A DNA stretch of 64,000 nt, from assembly GCA_947259925.1 (NCBI GenBank), contig CAMYOG010000037.1, positions 7,516 through 71,515 of the forward strand, in the 5' to 3' direction. This DNA comes from Thermoanaerobaculia bacterium. GTDB lineage: Bacteria > Acidobacteriota > Thermoanaerobaculia > Multivoradales > JAHEKO01. The translations under genes and the position numbers were made by a program. How positions within the stretch are numbered: the first letter of the stretch is position 1; each line of letters opens with the position of its first letter. The notes beneath the pieces were generated by a model that made no database searches, was not told the origin of the DNA, and was given only the letters and a program-made list of their open reading frames with translations. Positions 1-8,199 of the stretch are shown here, piece by piece.

Positions 1-1164
1 CGAGATCTCCTTGAACACCGAGCGGTCGACTGAGTTCGGTCGGATCTCCTGGTAGTCGTAGGTGAAGACGTCGTCTCCGTGGCGGAGCGTGAACTTCTGT
101 AGGTAGCGCACGCCGTCGATCTCGGTCCAGCTCTCTAGATCGATGTGGATCGTCGGCTCCTTCTTCTTGCCGCCGGGCTGGAAGCTGAGTCGCACCGGCA
201 ACGATGTGTCCCGATCGAGACAGACGGCCGCCGGTGTCCCGTACTCGTCGCGCATGTCGACCCGCGTGCACGCTTCTGCCGCCTCGGTCAGGGGCTCCTC
301 GGCCTCAGCGTCGGCGGGCCCGCCCTCGTCCGGCGCGACGGGCACGGTGTGGTCGCTGAACCGGGTCTCGAGCTCGAACAGCATGGCGTGAAACTCGTGG
401 CCCCGGATCATCGGCAACAGCTTCTTGACCTTCTCGCGCCGGCCGGCCTCGCGATCGATCCGCCAGGCCGAGCCCGCCATCGCCGCGAGCTCGATCGACC
501 CCTGTTCGGAGCTCTGCTTGAACAACGTCTGGTCGGGGAAGATCGAGAGCACTTCGGTAGTGAACTCGCCGGCCGGTCCGGTGCAGGCGGCCCGTACCCC
601 CAGGCTGTGGACGCCGCGGATCGCCTTGCCGCCCATGGCGTCGATCGCTGACTCGATCAGCTCGCGGCCGCTGCGAGCGGCGACCGCGGTCGGATTCTCG
701 ACCACGATCACGACGCTGAACTGACCCTCGTTCCGATAGTCGCCGTCGAACGAGCAGTCGTTGACCGCCAACTGCAGCCGACCCTCCAGACCGGTGAAGC
801 TCTTCTGCTTGCCGACCGACAGAGGTTGCTCGCCGACCCGCGCCACCACCGTGGCGTGATTCCATTCCGGAAAGGGATCGTCACAGGCGGCCGCGTCGCC
901 GGCCCAGCTCTCGGCGTAGGTCTCCCGCGGCCAGCCCGCCGAGCGGACGCACGACTCCTCGCTGCCGCCGCTGAAACAGAGCTGCGAGCCGGTGCGGATG
1001 GTGATCAGGTCCTGCGGTCTGACATCGAGTCCGCTGTCGACCCATTCGGCACGGTCGCCGACCAGGAAGATCCGGTTGATCGGGTCGGGCTTCTCCTTGG
1101 AGAGCGCGGCGATCGGGACGAGGGCAAGTAGAAGGAATGCGGCTCCGAGGCGGCGCTTCGACAT
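1..1164 (-). CDS. Secreted protein: PA-IL (LecA)-like domain plus LolA-like domain, partial
   Basis: The frame is open from an ATG at 1164 to base 1, so the C-terminus (at least the stop) lies outside the window; 388 codons are visible. Residues 1-22 form a signal peptide (basic MSKRR, then a hydrophobic run). Residues about 28-155 look like the PA-IL/LecA-type galactose-lectin fold seen in many acidobacterial and planctomycete secreted proteins: EWVDSGLDVRPQD near the start and LQLAVNDCSFDGDYRNEG near its end. From about 160 the protein resembles outer-membrane lipoprotein-sorting (LolA-like) domains, with DAMGGKAIRGVHSLGVRA and, at the cut end, the pattern W-x-E-(I/V)-DGVRYLQKF followed by YDYQEI. 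Divergent from the operon starting at 1353. Ligand unknown; domain calls are by eye, and the pairing of the two folds is the main uncertainty. Confidence 0.6.
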   Translation of the reverse strand, partial: MSKRRLGAAFLLLALVPIAALSKEKPDPINRIFLVGDRAEWVDSGLDVRPQDLITIRTGSQLCFSGGSEESCVRSAGWPRETYAESWAGDAAACDDPFPEWNHATVVARVGEQPLSVGKQKSFTGLEGRLQLAVNDCSFDGDYRNEGQFSVVIVVENPTAVAARSGRELIESAIDAMGGKAIRGVHSLGVRAACTGPAGEFTTEVLSIFPDQTLFKQSSEQGSIELAAMAGSAWRIDREAGRREKVKKLLPMIRGHEFHAMLFELETRFSDHTVPVAPDEGGPADAEAEEPLTEAAEACTRVDMRDEYGTPAAVCLDRDTSLPVRLSFQPGGKKKEPTIHIDLESWTEIDGVRYLQKFTLRHGDDVFTYDYQEIRPNSVDRSVFKEIS

Positions 1165-1352
1165 CGCACAGGTACGCTAGCAGTCCTCGTGCCAGACGCC
1201 GATCCGGCAGCCGTGGATGGAATCCGAGGCGCGCCGAGGAGCGTACTCCCTGGGACCCGCCGCCCTCATGTATATTGACGTCGAACGAGATCGCTACGAG
1301 TCCTCACCCTTCATGCTGGCGAGCGTGGACCGGGTTTCAGGGAAGTTTTTGA

Positions 1353-1610
1353 ATGAGCGCAGGCTGGGCTAGCTGGATCGTAGGAGCACTGGGCGTCTAC
1401 GTCGCGCTCGGCTTCCTGTTCGCGATCGCCTTCGTCTCGGCCGGGGTCGCACGCATCGATCCCGCGGCGCGCGGGGCTTCGCTCGGATTCAGGCTGCTGA
1501 TCTTTCCCGCATCGGTCGCCCTCTGGCCGCTGCTCGCTCGCCGCTGGCTGAGCGGCGCGCACGAGCCGCCGACCGAGACCAACGCGCACCGGAGGGCCGC
1601 CCGCAAGTGA
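1353..1610 (+). CDS. Small two-helix membrane protein, first gene of the aminolipid-like operon
   Basis: An 85-residue protein with two predicted membrane segments (about residues 7-30 and 43-62) and a polar, basic tail. No family recognised. It overlaps the next gene by 4 nt (its TGA lies within GTGA at 1607-1610), so the two are translationally coupled. Its position before a ferric-reductase/Rieske protein suggests an accessory membrane subunit, which is inference. The region upstream (1165-1352) is the divergent intergenic space with the gene on the other strand and must hold both promoters; no clear Shine-Dalgarno sequence precedes the ATG, so the start is the most likely but not certain one. 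Confidence 0.6.
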   Translation: MSAGWASWIVGALGVYVALGFLFAIAFVSAGVARIDPAARGASLGFRLLIFPASVALWPLLARRWLSGAHEPPTETNAHRRAARK

Positions 1611-1762
1611 TCTCTCCCCTGCGCGCCTGGCATCGCCGCTGGTGGCTGCTGCTGGCGATCGCGTTGCCGCTGCTCGTGCTGCTGGCGATCGCGTCGCGGC
1701 AGCCGGTACCGGCCGTCGACGAGCTGCCGACCGTCGGGAGCTCCGGGGAGATCTCGCCGTGA
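1607..1762 (+). CDS. 51-residue single-pass membrane peptide
   Basis: A very short gene: GTG at 1607 to TGA at 1762. The product starts with a basic stretch (LRAWHRRWW), then one long hydrophobic helix rich in Leu/Ala (about residues 12-29), then a short acidic periplasmic tail (VDELPTVGSSGEISP). It overlaps the gene before by 4 nt and the gene after by 4 nt (GTGA at 1759-1762), an arrangement that argues strongly that it is translated. No homologue recognised. By position it could be a small subunit or assembly factor of the Rieske/ferric-reductase membrane protein encoded next. Confidence 0.55.
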   Translation: MISPLRAWHRRWWLLLAIALPLLVLLAIASRQPVPAVDELPTVGSSGEISP

Positions 1763-3561
1763 CCGTCGGCTACAAGGCGATCGGCTGGAACCGCCAGAAG
1801 CGGATCTACGACGCGGTGGCCGTCGGAGGTCTCTTCCTCTACCTCGCCACCTTCGTCGTCGTCGGGCTCGTCGCCCACCCCGGAATCACCATCGAGACGC
1901 TCCTGATCCGCGCCTTCGGGACCGCGGCGCTCCTGCTCCTCCACGTCGTCCTGGCGATCGGACCGCTCAGCCGACTCGATCGACGCTTCCTGCCGCTCCT
2001 CTACAACCGGCGGCATCTCGGCGTGATCACCTTCGTCATGGGCTTCGCACACGGCGCTTTCTCGATCTTTCAGTTCCACGCCCTCGGCGACGTCAACCCC
2101 CTGGTGAGCGTCCTGACCTCCAATACCCGTTGGGACAGCGTCGCCCAGTTCCCGTTTCAGCCGCTGGGGCTGATCGCCCTCGTCATCCTGTTCTTGATGG
2201 CCGCCACCAGCCACGATTTCTGGCTCGCCAATCTGACCGCACCGACCTGGAAGCGGCTCCACCTGGCGGTCTACGCGGCCTACGCACTCGTCGTGCTACA
2301 CGTAGCGCTCGGCGTGTTGCAGCACGAGACCCACCCGCTGCTCGCGGCTACCCTGCTGACCGGCGTGCTGGTGGTGGCGGGATTGCACCTCGTGGCGGCC
2401 CTGCGGGAGCGGAACGCGGACCGGGCCCCGGCAGGCGAGGACGACGGCTTCGTCGACTTCTGCGCCCTCGACGAGATCCCGGAGGGGCGCGCCGCCATCC
2501 GGTCGGTGGGCGGCGAGCGGGTCGCGGTCTTCCGCGACCAGGGTCGGCTCTCCGCGCTCTCCAACGTCTGCCAGCATCAGAACGGACCGCTCGGCGAGGG
2601 TCGGGTCGTCAACGGCTGCGCGGTCTGCCCCTGGCACGGCTACGAGTACCGACTGCGCGACGGCGCCTCACCGCCACCGTTTACCGAGAAGGTCCCGACG
2701 TTCAGAGTGCGGACCGACGGCGAGCGGGTGCTCGTCGATCCCCGACCCCATCCGCCCGGGACCGAGATCGAGCCGGTCGCCGTCGAAGGAGCGGCGCCGG
2801 AGGCGCCCACCGACGACTTCTACATCGGCTACCAGCCTCACGCGCCCAGGTCGATCGCTGCGTGGCTCCGCACGCCGATCGCCGGGTTGTTCGTCCTCGC
2901 GGTTCTGATACCCGCCTATCTCGTCACGGCGCAGGCGCAGTTCGCCGACTCCGTCTTCGAGTTCGGGACCTTCCGACAGTTCGAGGGTCGGCTCGACGCC
3001 GCGCCGTATCCGGTTCTGCACGTCGAAGACGACGGCGGGAGCCGGCCTCACTATCTCGTCGAGTTCGGCAAACGCGGGGCGCGGACCGAGCTGGACGAGC
3101 TCGACGGCCGCCGGGTTCGGGCGAGCGGCCAGCTGATCTATCGCGACCAGCTGCGCATGATCGAGCTGGCCGAGGAGGCCACCGTAGCGCTCGACGGGAC
3201 CACGGAGCCGAGCGTGGTCACCGAGCTCGGCCGCTTCGAGCTGACCGGCGAGATCCTCGACAGCAAGTGCTACCTGGGGGTCATGAAACCGGGGCGCGGC
3301 AAGCCGCATCGTGGCTGTGCGGCACGCTGCATCAGCGGCGGCGTGCCACCTCTGCTGGTGGTCACGGACCGGGCCGGTACTCAGCGCCACCTGCTCATCA
3401 CCGGCGTCTCGGGCGAGCCGATCGGAGAAGAACTCGTGCACCTGGTCGCCGAGCCGGTGTCGGTCGAAGGCGAGGTGCTGGTCGCGGACGGCCTCTGGCA
3501 GCTGCGTGCCGCGGCCACCGACTTCCACCGGCTGGCCGAGCTTGGAGGTGCGTCTGAGTAG
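1759..3561 (+). CDS. Ferric-reductase-like membrane domain fused to Rieske [2Fe-2S] domain
   Basis: A 600-residue membrane redox protein. Residues about 15-215 hold six hydrophobic segments with histidines placed as in the ferric-reductase-like/cytochrome b fold (H62, H98, H168, H181 are candidates for heme ligation). Residues about 230-330 are a Rieske domain with the full cluster motif C271-x-H273 ... C290-P-W-H293. A further membrane helix lies near 375-393, followed by two OB-like segments, the last with a conserved-looking cysteine set (DSKCYLGVMKPGRGKPHRGC and then ARCISGG). The GTG start at 1759 overlaps the previous stop by 4 nt and removes an N-terminal extension of an earlier ATG that lies inside the 51-residue gene. 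Role: transmembrane electron transfer, donor and acceptor unknown. It could feed electrons to a lipid-modifying oxygenase or act independently. Confidence 0.8.
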   Translation: MTVGYKAIGWNRQKRIYDAVAVGGLFLYLATFVVVGLVAHPGITIETLLIRAFGTAALLLLHVVLAIGPLSRLDRRFLPLLYNRRHLGVITFVMGFAHGAFSIFQFHALGDVNPLVSVLTSNTRWDSVAQFPFQPLGLIALVILFLMAATSHDFWLANLTAPTWKRLHLAVYAAYALVVLHVALGVLQHETHPLLAATLLTGVLVVAGLHLVAALRERNADRAPAGEDDGFVDFCALDEIPEGRAAIRSVGGERVAVFRDQGRLSALSNVCQHQNGPLGEGRVVNGCAVCPWHGYEYRLRDGASPPPFTEKVPTFRVRTDGERVLVDPRPHPPGTEIEPVAVEGAAPEAPTDDFYIGYQPHAPRSIAAWLRTPIAGLFVLAVLIPAYLVTAQAQFADSVFEFGTFRQFEGRLDAAPYPVLHVEDDGGSRPHYLVEFGKRGARTELDELDGRRVRASGQLIYRDQLRMIELAEEATVALDGTTEPSVVTELGRFELTGEILDSKCYLGVMKPGRGKPHRGCAARCISGGVPPLLVVTDRAGTQRHLLITGVSGEPIGEELVHLVAEPVSVEGEVLVADGLWQLRAAATDFHRLAELGGASE

Positions 3562-4339
3562 CCTGACCTCGGGGACCGCCTCGGCCACCACCACGCTCCC
3601 GGAGGAGATCCTGCGCGAGGGCCGGTACGAGCTGTCGTTCGCGCGCACCGACGCCGAGCTCGACGCGCTCCTCCGCCTCCGGTTCGAGGTGTTCAACCTC
3701 GAGTTCGGCGAAGGACTCGACGCCTCCTACGAGACCGGGCGCGACGAGGATCCGTTCGACGCGGTCTGCCACCACCTGATGATCCGCGACACCGAGAGCG
3801 ATCGGATTGTTGGCAGCTACCGGATGCAGACCGCCGAGATGGCGGCGAGCAATCTCGGCTTCTACTCCGATACCGAGTACGACCTGTCCGGCCTGCCGAC
3901 GTCCGTGCTGGCTCAGGCGATCGAGATCGGGCGCGCCTGTGTGGCGGCGCCGCATCGTAGCGTGCGGGTACTGTTTCTGCTCTGGAAGGGCCTCGGGCTC
4001 TACGGCATGGCCAACCAGAAGCGCTATCTCTTCGGCTGCTCCTCGGTGAAGACCCAGGACACCTCGGTCGCCCACCGGCTGATGGCCTATCTACGCGAGG
4101 CGGGTCACGTCCACTCCGAGATCGAGGTGCGGGCGCGACCCGGCTTCGAATGCGAGGACGGGCAGGACGCGACTCCCGATGACGAGATGCTTCCTGAGCT
4201 GTTCCGGATCTACCTCCATCACGGCGCCAAGGTGTGCGGTCCGCCTGCGATCGATCGCCAGTTCAAGACCGTCGACTTCCTGATGCTCTTCGACGTCTTC
4301 GACATGCCGCGGCGGATGCTGCGCAACTTCGTCCGCTGA
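3548..4339 (+). CDS. OlsB-type GNAT-fold N-acyltransferase (acyl-ACP dependent)
   Basis: 263 residues. The core resembles the L-ornithine N-acyltransferase (OlsB)/hemolysin-like/PEP-CTERM-associated acyltransferase group: LRLRFEVFNLEFG, then GRDEDPFDAVCHHLMI (the family signature R-D-x-D-x-F-D-x-x-C-x-H-L), IVGSYRM and the EIGRACV motif. Family members move a 3-hydroxyacyl chain from ACP to the alpha-amino group of an amino acid, giving a lyso-aminolipid. The next gene is a PlsC-type O-acyltransferase, the usual partner. Start is uncertain: the frame overlaps the previous gene, with GTG at 3548 and an in-frame CTG at 3554 that is better spaced from GGAGG at 3544-3548. The amino-acid substrate cannot be read from the sequence. 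Confidence 0.75.
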   Translation: MRLSSLTSGTASATTTLPEEILREGRYELSFARTDAELDALLRLRFEVFNLEFGEGLDASYETGRDEDPFDAVCHHLMIRDTESDRIVGSYRMQTAEMAASNLGFYSDTEYDLSGLPTSVLAQAIEIGRACVAAPHRSVRVLFLLWKGLGLYGMANQKRYLFGCSSVKTQDTSVAHRLMAYLREAGHVHSEIEVRARPGFECEDGQDATPDDEMLPELFRIYLHHGAKVCGPPAIDRQFKTVDFLMLFDVFDMPRRMLRNFVR

Positions 4340-4342
4340 CCG

Positions 4343-5116
4343 ATGCGTTTCATCCGGCCACCGCTCCGCTTTCTGGCCATGGCAGCGACCGTCGTCTTCT
4401 TCTTCGTCGTCTGGGGCCTCGGCCTGCCGTTCGCGGCCACCTCTCGCCGCGCCGGGGCGCGCTGGCGAGCGCTCATCCTCAGGAACATCTGCCGCAGCCT
4501 GCTCTGGCTGATGGGAGCGCGCGTCCAGACTCACGGTCCGGCGCCGCGCGCGCCCTTCGTTCTGGTGTCCAACCACCTGAGCTACGTCGACATTCTGCTG
4601 CTCGCCAGTCAGCTCGACACGGTCTTCGTCTCCAAGTACGAGGTCGCGAACTGGCCGGTGCTCGGAGTGCTCTGCCGAGCGATGGGCACGGTCTTCCTCA
4701 AGCGCGAGTCGCGGCGCGATCTGGCGCGGGTCCTCGACGAGATGAACGACCATCTGGAGCGCGACTGCGGCATTATCTTCTTTCCCGAAGGGACCAGCAC
4801 GAACGGCGACGGCGTCCTGGAGTTCAGGCCCTCGCTGTTGGAGATCGCGGTCCGGCTCCGCCAACCGGTCGCCTACGCCAGCCTGCGCTACTCGACCCTC
4901 GCCGGGCAGCCAGCGGCGGAAGACGTGGTCTGCTGGTGGGGCGACGCTCCGTTCGCCAGCCATTTCCTCCGACTCCTGTCGATGCCGGGCTTCAAGGCCG
5001 AGCTCTTCTTCGGCGCCCAACCGATCGCGAGCACCGATCGCAAGACGCTGGCGCACGAGCTGCGCGAAGCCGTCCTGGCCCAACTTCTTCCCGCTTCCTC
5101 GGGTGCAAGATCATGA
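4343..5116 (+). CDS. 1-acylglycerol-3-phosphate acyltransferase family (PlsC/OlsA-like)
   Basis: 257 residues, normal for the family. One N-terminal membrane anchor (about 10-32), the catalytic NHLSYVDI box (H78 and D83 of the H-x4-D motif), and FFPEGTST (E149-G150, the substrate phosphate/acyl acceptor motif). Starts 3 nt after the OlsB-like gene and overlaps the following gene by 4 nt (ATGA at 5113-5116). In OlsB-OlsA pairs this enzyme adds the second acyl chain to the 3-hydroxyl of the lyso-ornithine lipid; the adjacency makes that the more likely job than general phosphatidic acid synthesis, but a housekeeping PlsC role cannot be excluded. Confidence 0.85.
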   Translation: MRFIRPPLRFLAMAATVVFFFVVWGLGLPFAATSRRAGARWRALILRNICRSLLWLMGARVQTHGPAPRAPFVLVSNHLSYVDILLLASQLDTVFVSKYEVANWPVLGVLCRAMGTVFLKRESRRDLARVLDEMNDHLERDCGIIFFPEGTSTNGDGVLEFRPSLLEIAVRLRQPVAYASLRYSTLAGQPAAEDVVCWWGDAPFASHFLRLLSMPGFKAELFFGAQPIASTDRKTLAHELREAVLAQLLPASSGARS

Positions 5117-5640
5117 ACTCACTACCGGACCAGAACGCCGAGCTCGTCTATCAGGGCATCCGCCTCATCCGCGCGCTGCCCGCCGACGCCTACGCCTCGG
5201 AGCCGTCCGACGCGACCGGCTCTCCGGCCGTCGGCCCGCACTTTCGCCACTGCCTCGACTTCTATCTCTGCTTCCTCGACGGTCTCGAGCGACAGGTCGT
5301 CGACTACGACGCACGTTGCCGACGCGCGGCGGTGGAGCGAGATCGCGAGACCGCGGTCAGCGAGCTGGCGGCCGTGGCGGAGCGACTCGGGCGGATCGAC
5401 GAGAGCGCTCTCTCCGAGCCGATCGAGCTCTGCCGCGAGACCTCGGACGCCGACAGCGAGCGGCAACTGCTCCACTCGACCGTGGGCCGGGAGCTCCAGT
5501 TCCTGGCCAGCCACACGGTCCACCACTACGCCCTGATCGCCCTCGCGCTGCGGCTCGAGGGACACCCGGTGCCCAGCGAGTTCGGCGTCGCTCCTTCGAC
5601 CCTCGAGCACTGGCGTCGCGAGGGGCAAGTTGCCCGTTGA
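5113..5640 (+). CDS. DinB-fold four-helix protein
   Basis: 175 residues, all-helical, with the histidine pattern of the DinB/YfiT-like metal-binding four-helix bundle: a first histidine pair at GPHFRH (H43, H46) and a C-terminal HTVHHYALI cluster where the two other metal ligands would lie. The ATG at 5113 overlaps the plsC-like stop by 4 nt, and its own stop overlaps the TTG start of the next gene by 4 nt. DinB-fold proteins include thiol-dependent transferases (bacillithiol and mycothiol users), but substrate is rarely predictable. In this operon it could catalyse transfer to or modification of the amino-acid headgroup; that is inference. Confidence 0.75.
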   Translation: MNSLPDQNAELVYQGIRLIRALPADAYASEPSDATGSPAVGPHFRHCLDFYLCFLDGLERQVVDYDARCRRAAVERDRETAVSELAAVAERLGRIDESALSEPIELCRETSDADSERQLLHSTVGRELQFLASHTVHHYALIALALRLEGHPVPSEFGVAPSTLEHWRREGQVAR

Positions 5641-8198
5641 AGCTCCGCTGGTGGCTGCTCGCGGTCTATCTACTGCTCCTGCTCGGCTCGCATCTGGTCC
5701 GGTGGCGGAGCGCCGCTGAGCCGGTCCACCCCGAGCCCAGCCTCGAGGTTCGCCACGCCGGCAGCGCCGGGCCGGCGGTCCGCATCGCCTATCAGGAGTG
5801 GGGCCCCGAGAGCGACGCGCCGACCCTCCTCCTGCTCCATGGGAGTCCCGGCAGCAGCAACGACTTCGCCGCTCTCGCGCCGCTGCTCGAGCACCGATTC
5901 CGCCTGATCGCACCCGACCTGCCCGGCTTCGGACGCAGCTCGCGCGTCGTCGCCGACTACTCGATCCGTGCCCACGCGGAGTACGTCGAGACCCTGTCGG
6001 AACGGCTCGGCCTGCGCGAGGTCCATGTCGTCGGCTTCAGCATGGGGGGCGGCGTGGCGCTCGAGCTGGTGCGACGAGCTCCCGACCTCGTGGCCTCGGT
6101 CACCCTGCTCGCCTCGATCGGTCTGCAGGAGTTCGAGCTGCTCGGCAACCACCAGATCAACCACGCGATCCACGCCGCCCAGCTGGCGGCACTTTTCGGG
6201 CTGCACGAGGCCGTCCCCCACTTCGGAGTGCTCGACGGGTCGATGCTCGCCGTCCCCTATGCGCGCAACTTCTTCGATACCGACCAGCGGCCCCTGCGTG
6301 GGGTCCTCGAGAGCCTCGAGCCACCGGTGCTCATCCTGCACGGCGCCTCCGACCCGCTGGTGCCGGTCGCCGCCGCTCGCGAGCACCACCGGATCGTCCC
6401 GCAGAGCGAGCTGATCGTCCTCGACACCGATCACTTCACGATCTTTCGTGAGCCGGAGCTGTTGGCCGGTCCGCTGGCCGACTTCGTCGCCCGGGTCGAG
6501 CGGGGCGAGGCCGCCGACCGAGGCGCGGCGAGCGGCGAGCGCCTCGAGGCCGCGGCGGAGCCGTTCGATTCGAGCGTCCTGCCCAGGGCCGAGGGGCTGA
6601 CCGCCTTCGTCTGGGTCATTCTCCTCGCCCTGGCGAGCCTGGTCAGCGAAGACCTGACCTGCATCTCCGCCGGAGTCCTGGTCGCGCAGGGTCGCATCGG
6701 GTTTCTGACCGCGGTCTTCGCCTGCAGCCTGGGGATCTTCCTGGGCGATCTGGCCCTGTTCGCCGCCGGCCGCTTCCTGGGACGTCCCTGGATCCGGCGA
6801 CGGCCGCTCAGATGGTTCGTCTCCGAGGAGCGGATCGACTCGGCCTCGGACTGGTTCCGGCGCCGGGGGCCGGCGGTCATCCTGCTCAGCCGGTTCACTC
6901 CCGGCATGAGGCTGCCGACCTACTTCGCCGCGGGCCTCTTGCGTACGAGCCTCGCGCGGTTCGTCGGCTACTTCGCCCTGGCGGTGGCGGTCTGGACGCC
7001 GATCCTGGTCGGCATCAGCGCGCTGGTCGGAGTGCGGGCGGTCGAGAGGCTCGCCGGTGCGCCGCGAGCCGCCTTCCTGCTCATCGTTCTGGTGGTGGCG
7101 CTCTGGTTCCTGGTGAAGACCTTGCCGACGCTCGCGACCTGGCGCGGTAGGCGGCTCTGGGTCGGCACCTATCGCCGCTGGCAGGAGTGGGAGTTCTGGC
7201 CGGCCTGGCTGTTCTACATCCCGGTGGTCGTGCGCTTGCTCGGACTGGGGCTTAGGTACCGATCCTTGACTCTCTTCACCGCTGCCAATCCGGCGCTCCC
7301 GGCGGGCGGTTTCGTCGGCGAGTCGAAGAGCCAGATCCTCTCGCGGCTGCCGACCGACGCGGTCGCCCGGTTTGCGGTCCTGCCGGCCGGCCAGAGCCGC
7401 GACGCTGGGAGACAGGCGGTCGAGAGCTTACTGAACGAGACCGGCCAGGACTTGCCGGTGGTCCTCAAGCCCGACGTTGGGGAGCGCGGCCATGCGGTCT
7501 TGATCGCTCACAGCTGGCAGGACGTCGAGGACTACCTGGAGAACGCTGCCGGCGACACACTGGTCCAGGAGCACATCGAAGGACCGGAGCTCGGCGTCTT
7601 CTACGTCCGTCACCCGGCCGAGGCCGAGGGCCGGATCTTCTCGGTCACCGAGAAGCTTCTGCCGTCGATCGTCGGCGACGGACGCTCGACCGTGGAGCGC
7701 CTGATCCTCGCCGATCCGAGGGCGGTCTGCCAGGCGCCGATGCTGCTCGGCCGGCATCACGAGCGGCTGCACGAGATCCCGCAAGAGGGCGAGGAGATCG
7801 CGTTGGTCGAGATCGGCACCCACTGTCGAGGCGCGGTCTTTCGCGACGGCTCCAGGTTCCGGACGCCGGAGCTGACACGCGAGATCGAGCGCATCAGTCG
7901 GCACTTCGAGGGCTTCTACTTCGGCCGCTATGATCTGCGCGCCCCGTCCGAGGAGGCGCTGCGCGACGGCCGCGACCTCAAGGTGCTCGAGCTCAACGGC
8001 GTCACCTCCGAGGCGACCCACATCTACGATCCAAGCCTGACGCTGGGAGATGCCTACGGTGTGCTGTTCGAGCAGTGGCGGCTGGCGTTCGAGATCGGCG
8101 CCGCCAATCGCGAGCGCGGCGTAAGCCCGACGTCGCTCGGCGCACTCATCGGCATCGTCAAGGGGTGGCTCTTCCGAGCGACACCCCCGGGGAGGTGA
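5637..8198 (+). CDS. Three-domain fusion: alpha/beta hydrolase, DedA (VTT) membrane domain, ATP-grasp ligase
   Basis: 853 residues from a TTG that overlaps the previous stop (TTGA, 5637-5640). Residues 1-20: membrane anchor. Residues about 45-290: alpha/beta hydrolase with LLLLHGSPGS (oxyanion), nucleophile S135 in GFSMGG, D239 and H266. Residues about 320-500: DedA/VTT (SNARE-associated) domain with the acidic SEDL near 337 and SRFTPGMRLPTYFAAG near 418-433. Residues about 515-835: ATP-grasp of the carboxylate-amine/D-Ala-D-Ala ligase type, with VVLKPDVGERGHAV (608-621), VQEHIEGPELGVFYVR (643-658), FGRYDLR (762-768) and metal-binding LELNG (784-788). Each domain looks intact. DedA proteins move lipids across membranes; ATP-grasp enzymes couple a carboxylate to an amine. 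With the acyltransferases upstream this suggests headgroup ligation, trimming and flipping of a lipid in one polypeptide, which is inference. Confidence 0.85.
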   Translation: MKLRWWLLAVYLLLLLGSHLVRWRSAAEPVHPEPSLEVRHAGSAGPAVRIAYQEWGPESDAPTLLLLHGSPGSSNDFAALAPLLEHRFRLIAPDLPGFGRSSRVVADYSIRAHAEYVETLSERLGLREVHVVGFSMGGGVALELVRRAPDLVASVTLLASIGLQEFELLGNHQINHAIHAAQLAALFGLHEAVPHFGVLDGSMLAVPYARNFFDTDQRPLRGVLESLEPPVLILHGASDPLVPVAAAREHHRIVPQSELIVLDTDHFTIFREPELLAGPLADFVARVERGEAADRGAASGERLEAAAEPFDSSVLPRAEGLTAFVWVILLALASLVSEDLTCISAGVLVAQGRIGFLTAVFACSLGIFLGDLALFAAGRFLGRPWIRRRPLRWFVSEERIDSASDWFRRRGPAVILLSRFTPGMRLPTYFAAGLLRTSLARFVGYFALAVAVWTPILVGISALVGVRAVERLAGAPRAAFLLIVLVVALWFLVKTLPTLATWRGRRLWVGTYRRWQEWEFWPAWLFYIPVVVRLLGLGLRYRSLTLFTAANPALPAGGFVGESKSQILSRLPTDAVARFAVLPAGQSRDAGRQAVESLLNETGQDLPVVLKPDVGERGHAVLIAHSWQDVEDYLENAAGDTLVQEHIEGPELGVFYVRHPAEAEGRIFSVTEKLLPSIVGDGRSTVERLILADPRAVCQAPMLLGRHHERLHEIPQEGEEIALVEIGTHCRGAVFRDGSRFRTPELTREIERISRHFEGFYFGRYDLRAPSEEALRDGRDLKVLELNGVTSEATHIYDPSLTLGDAYGVLFEQWRLAFEIGAANRERGVSPTSLGALIGIVKGWLFRATPPGR

Positions 8199-8199
8199 C

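Noticed and set aside
2130..3557. A 475-codon frame inside the Rieske gene
   Set aside because: Arginine/proline-rich translation without motifs in a shifted frame; the main frame has the Rieske motif.
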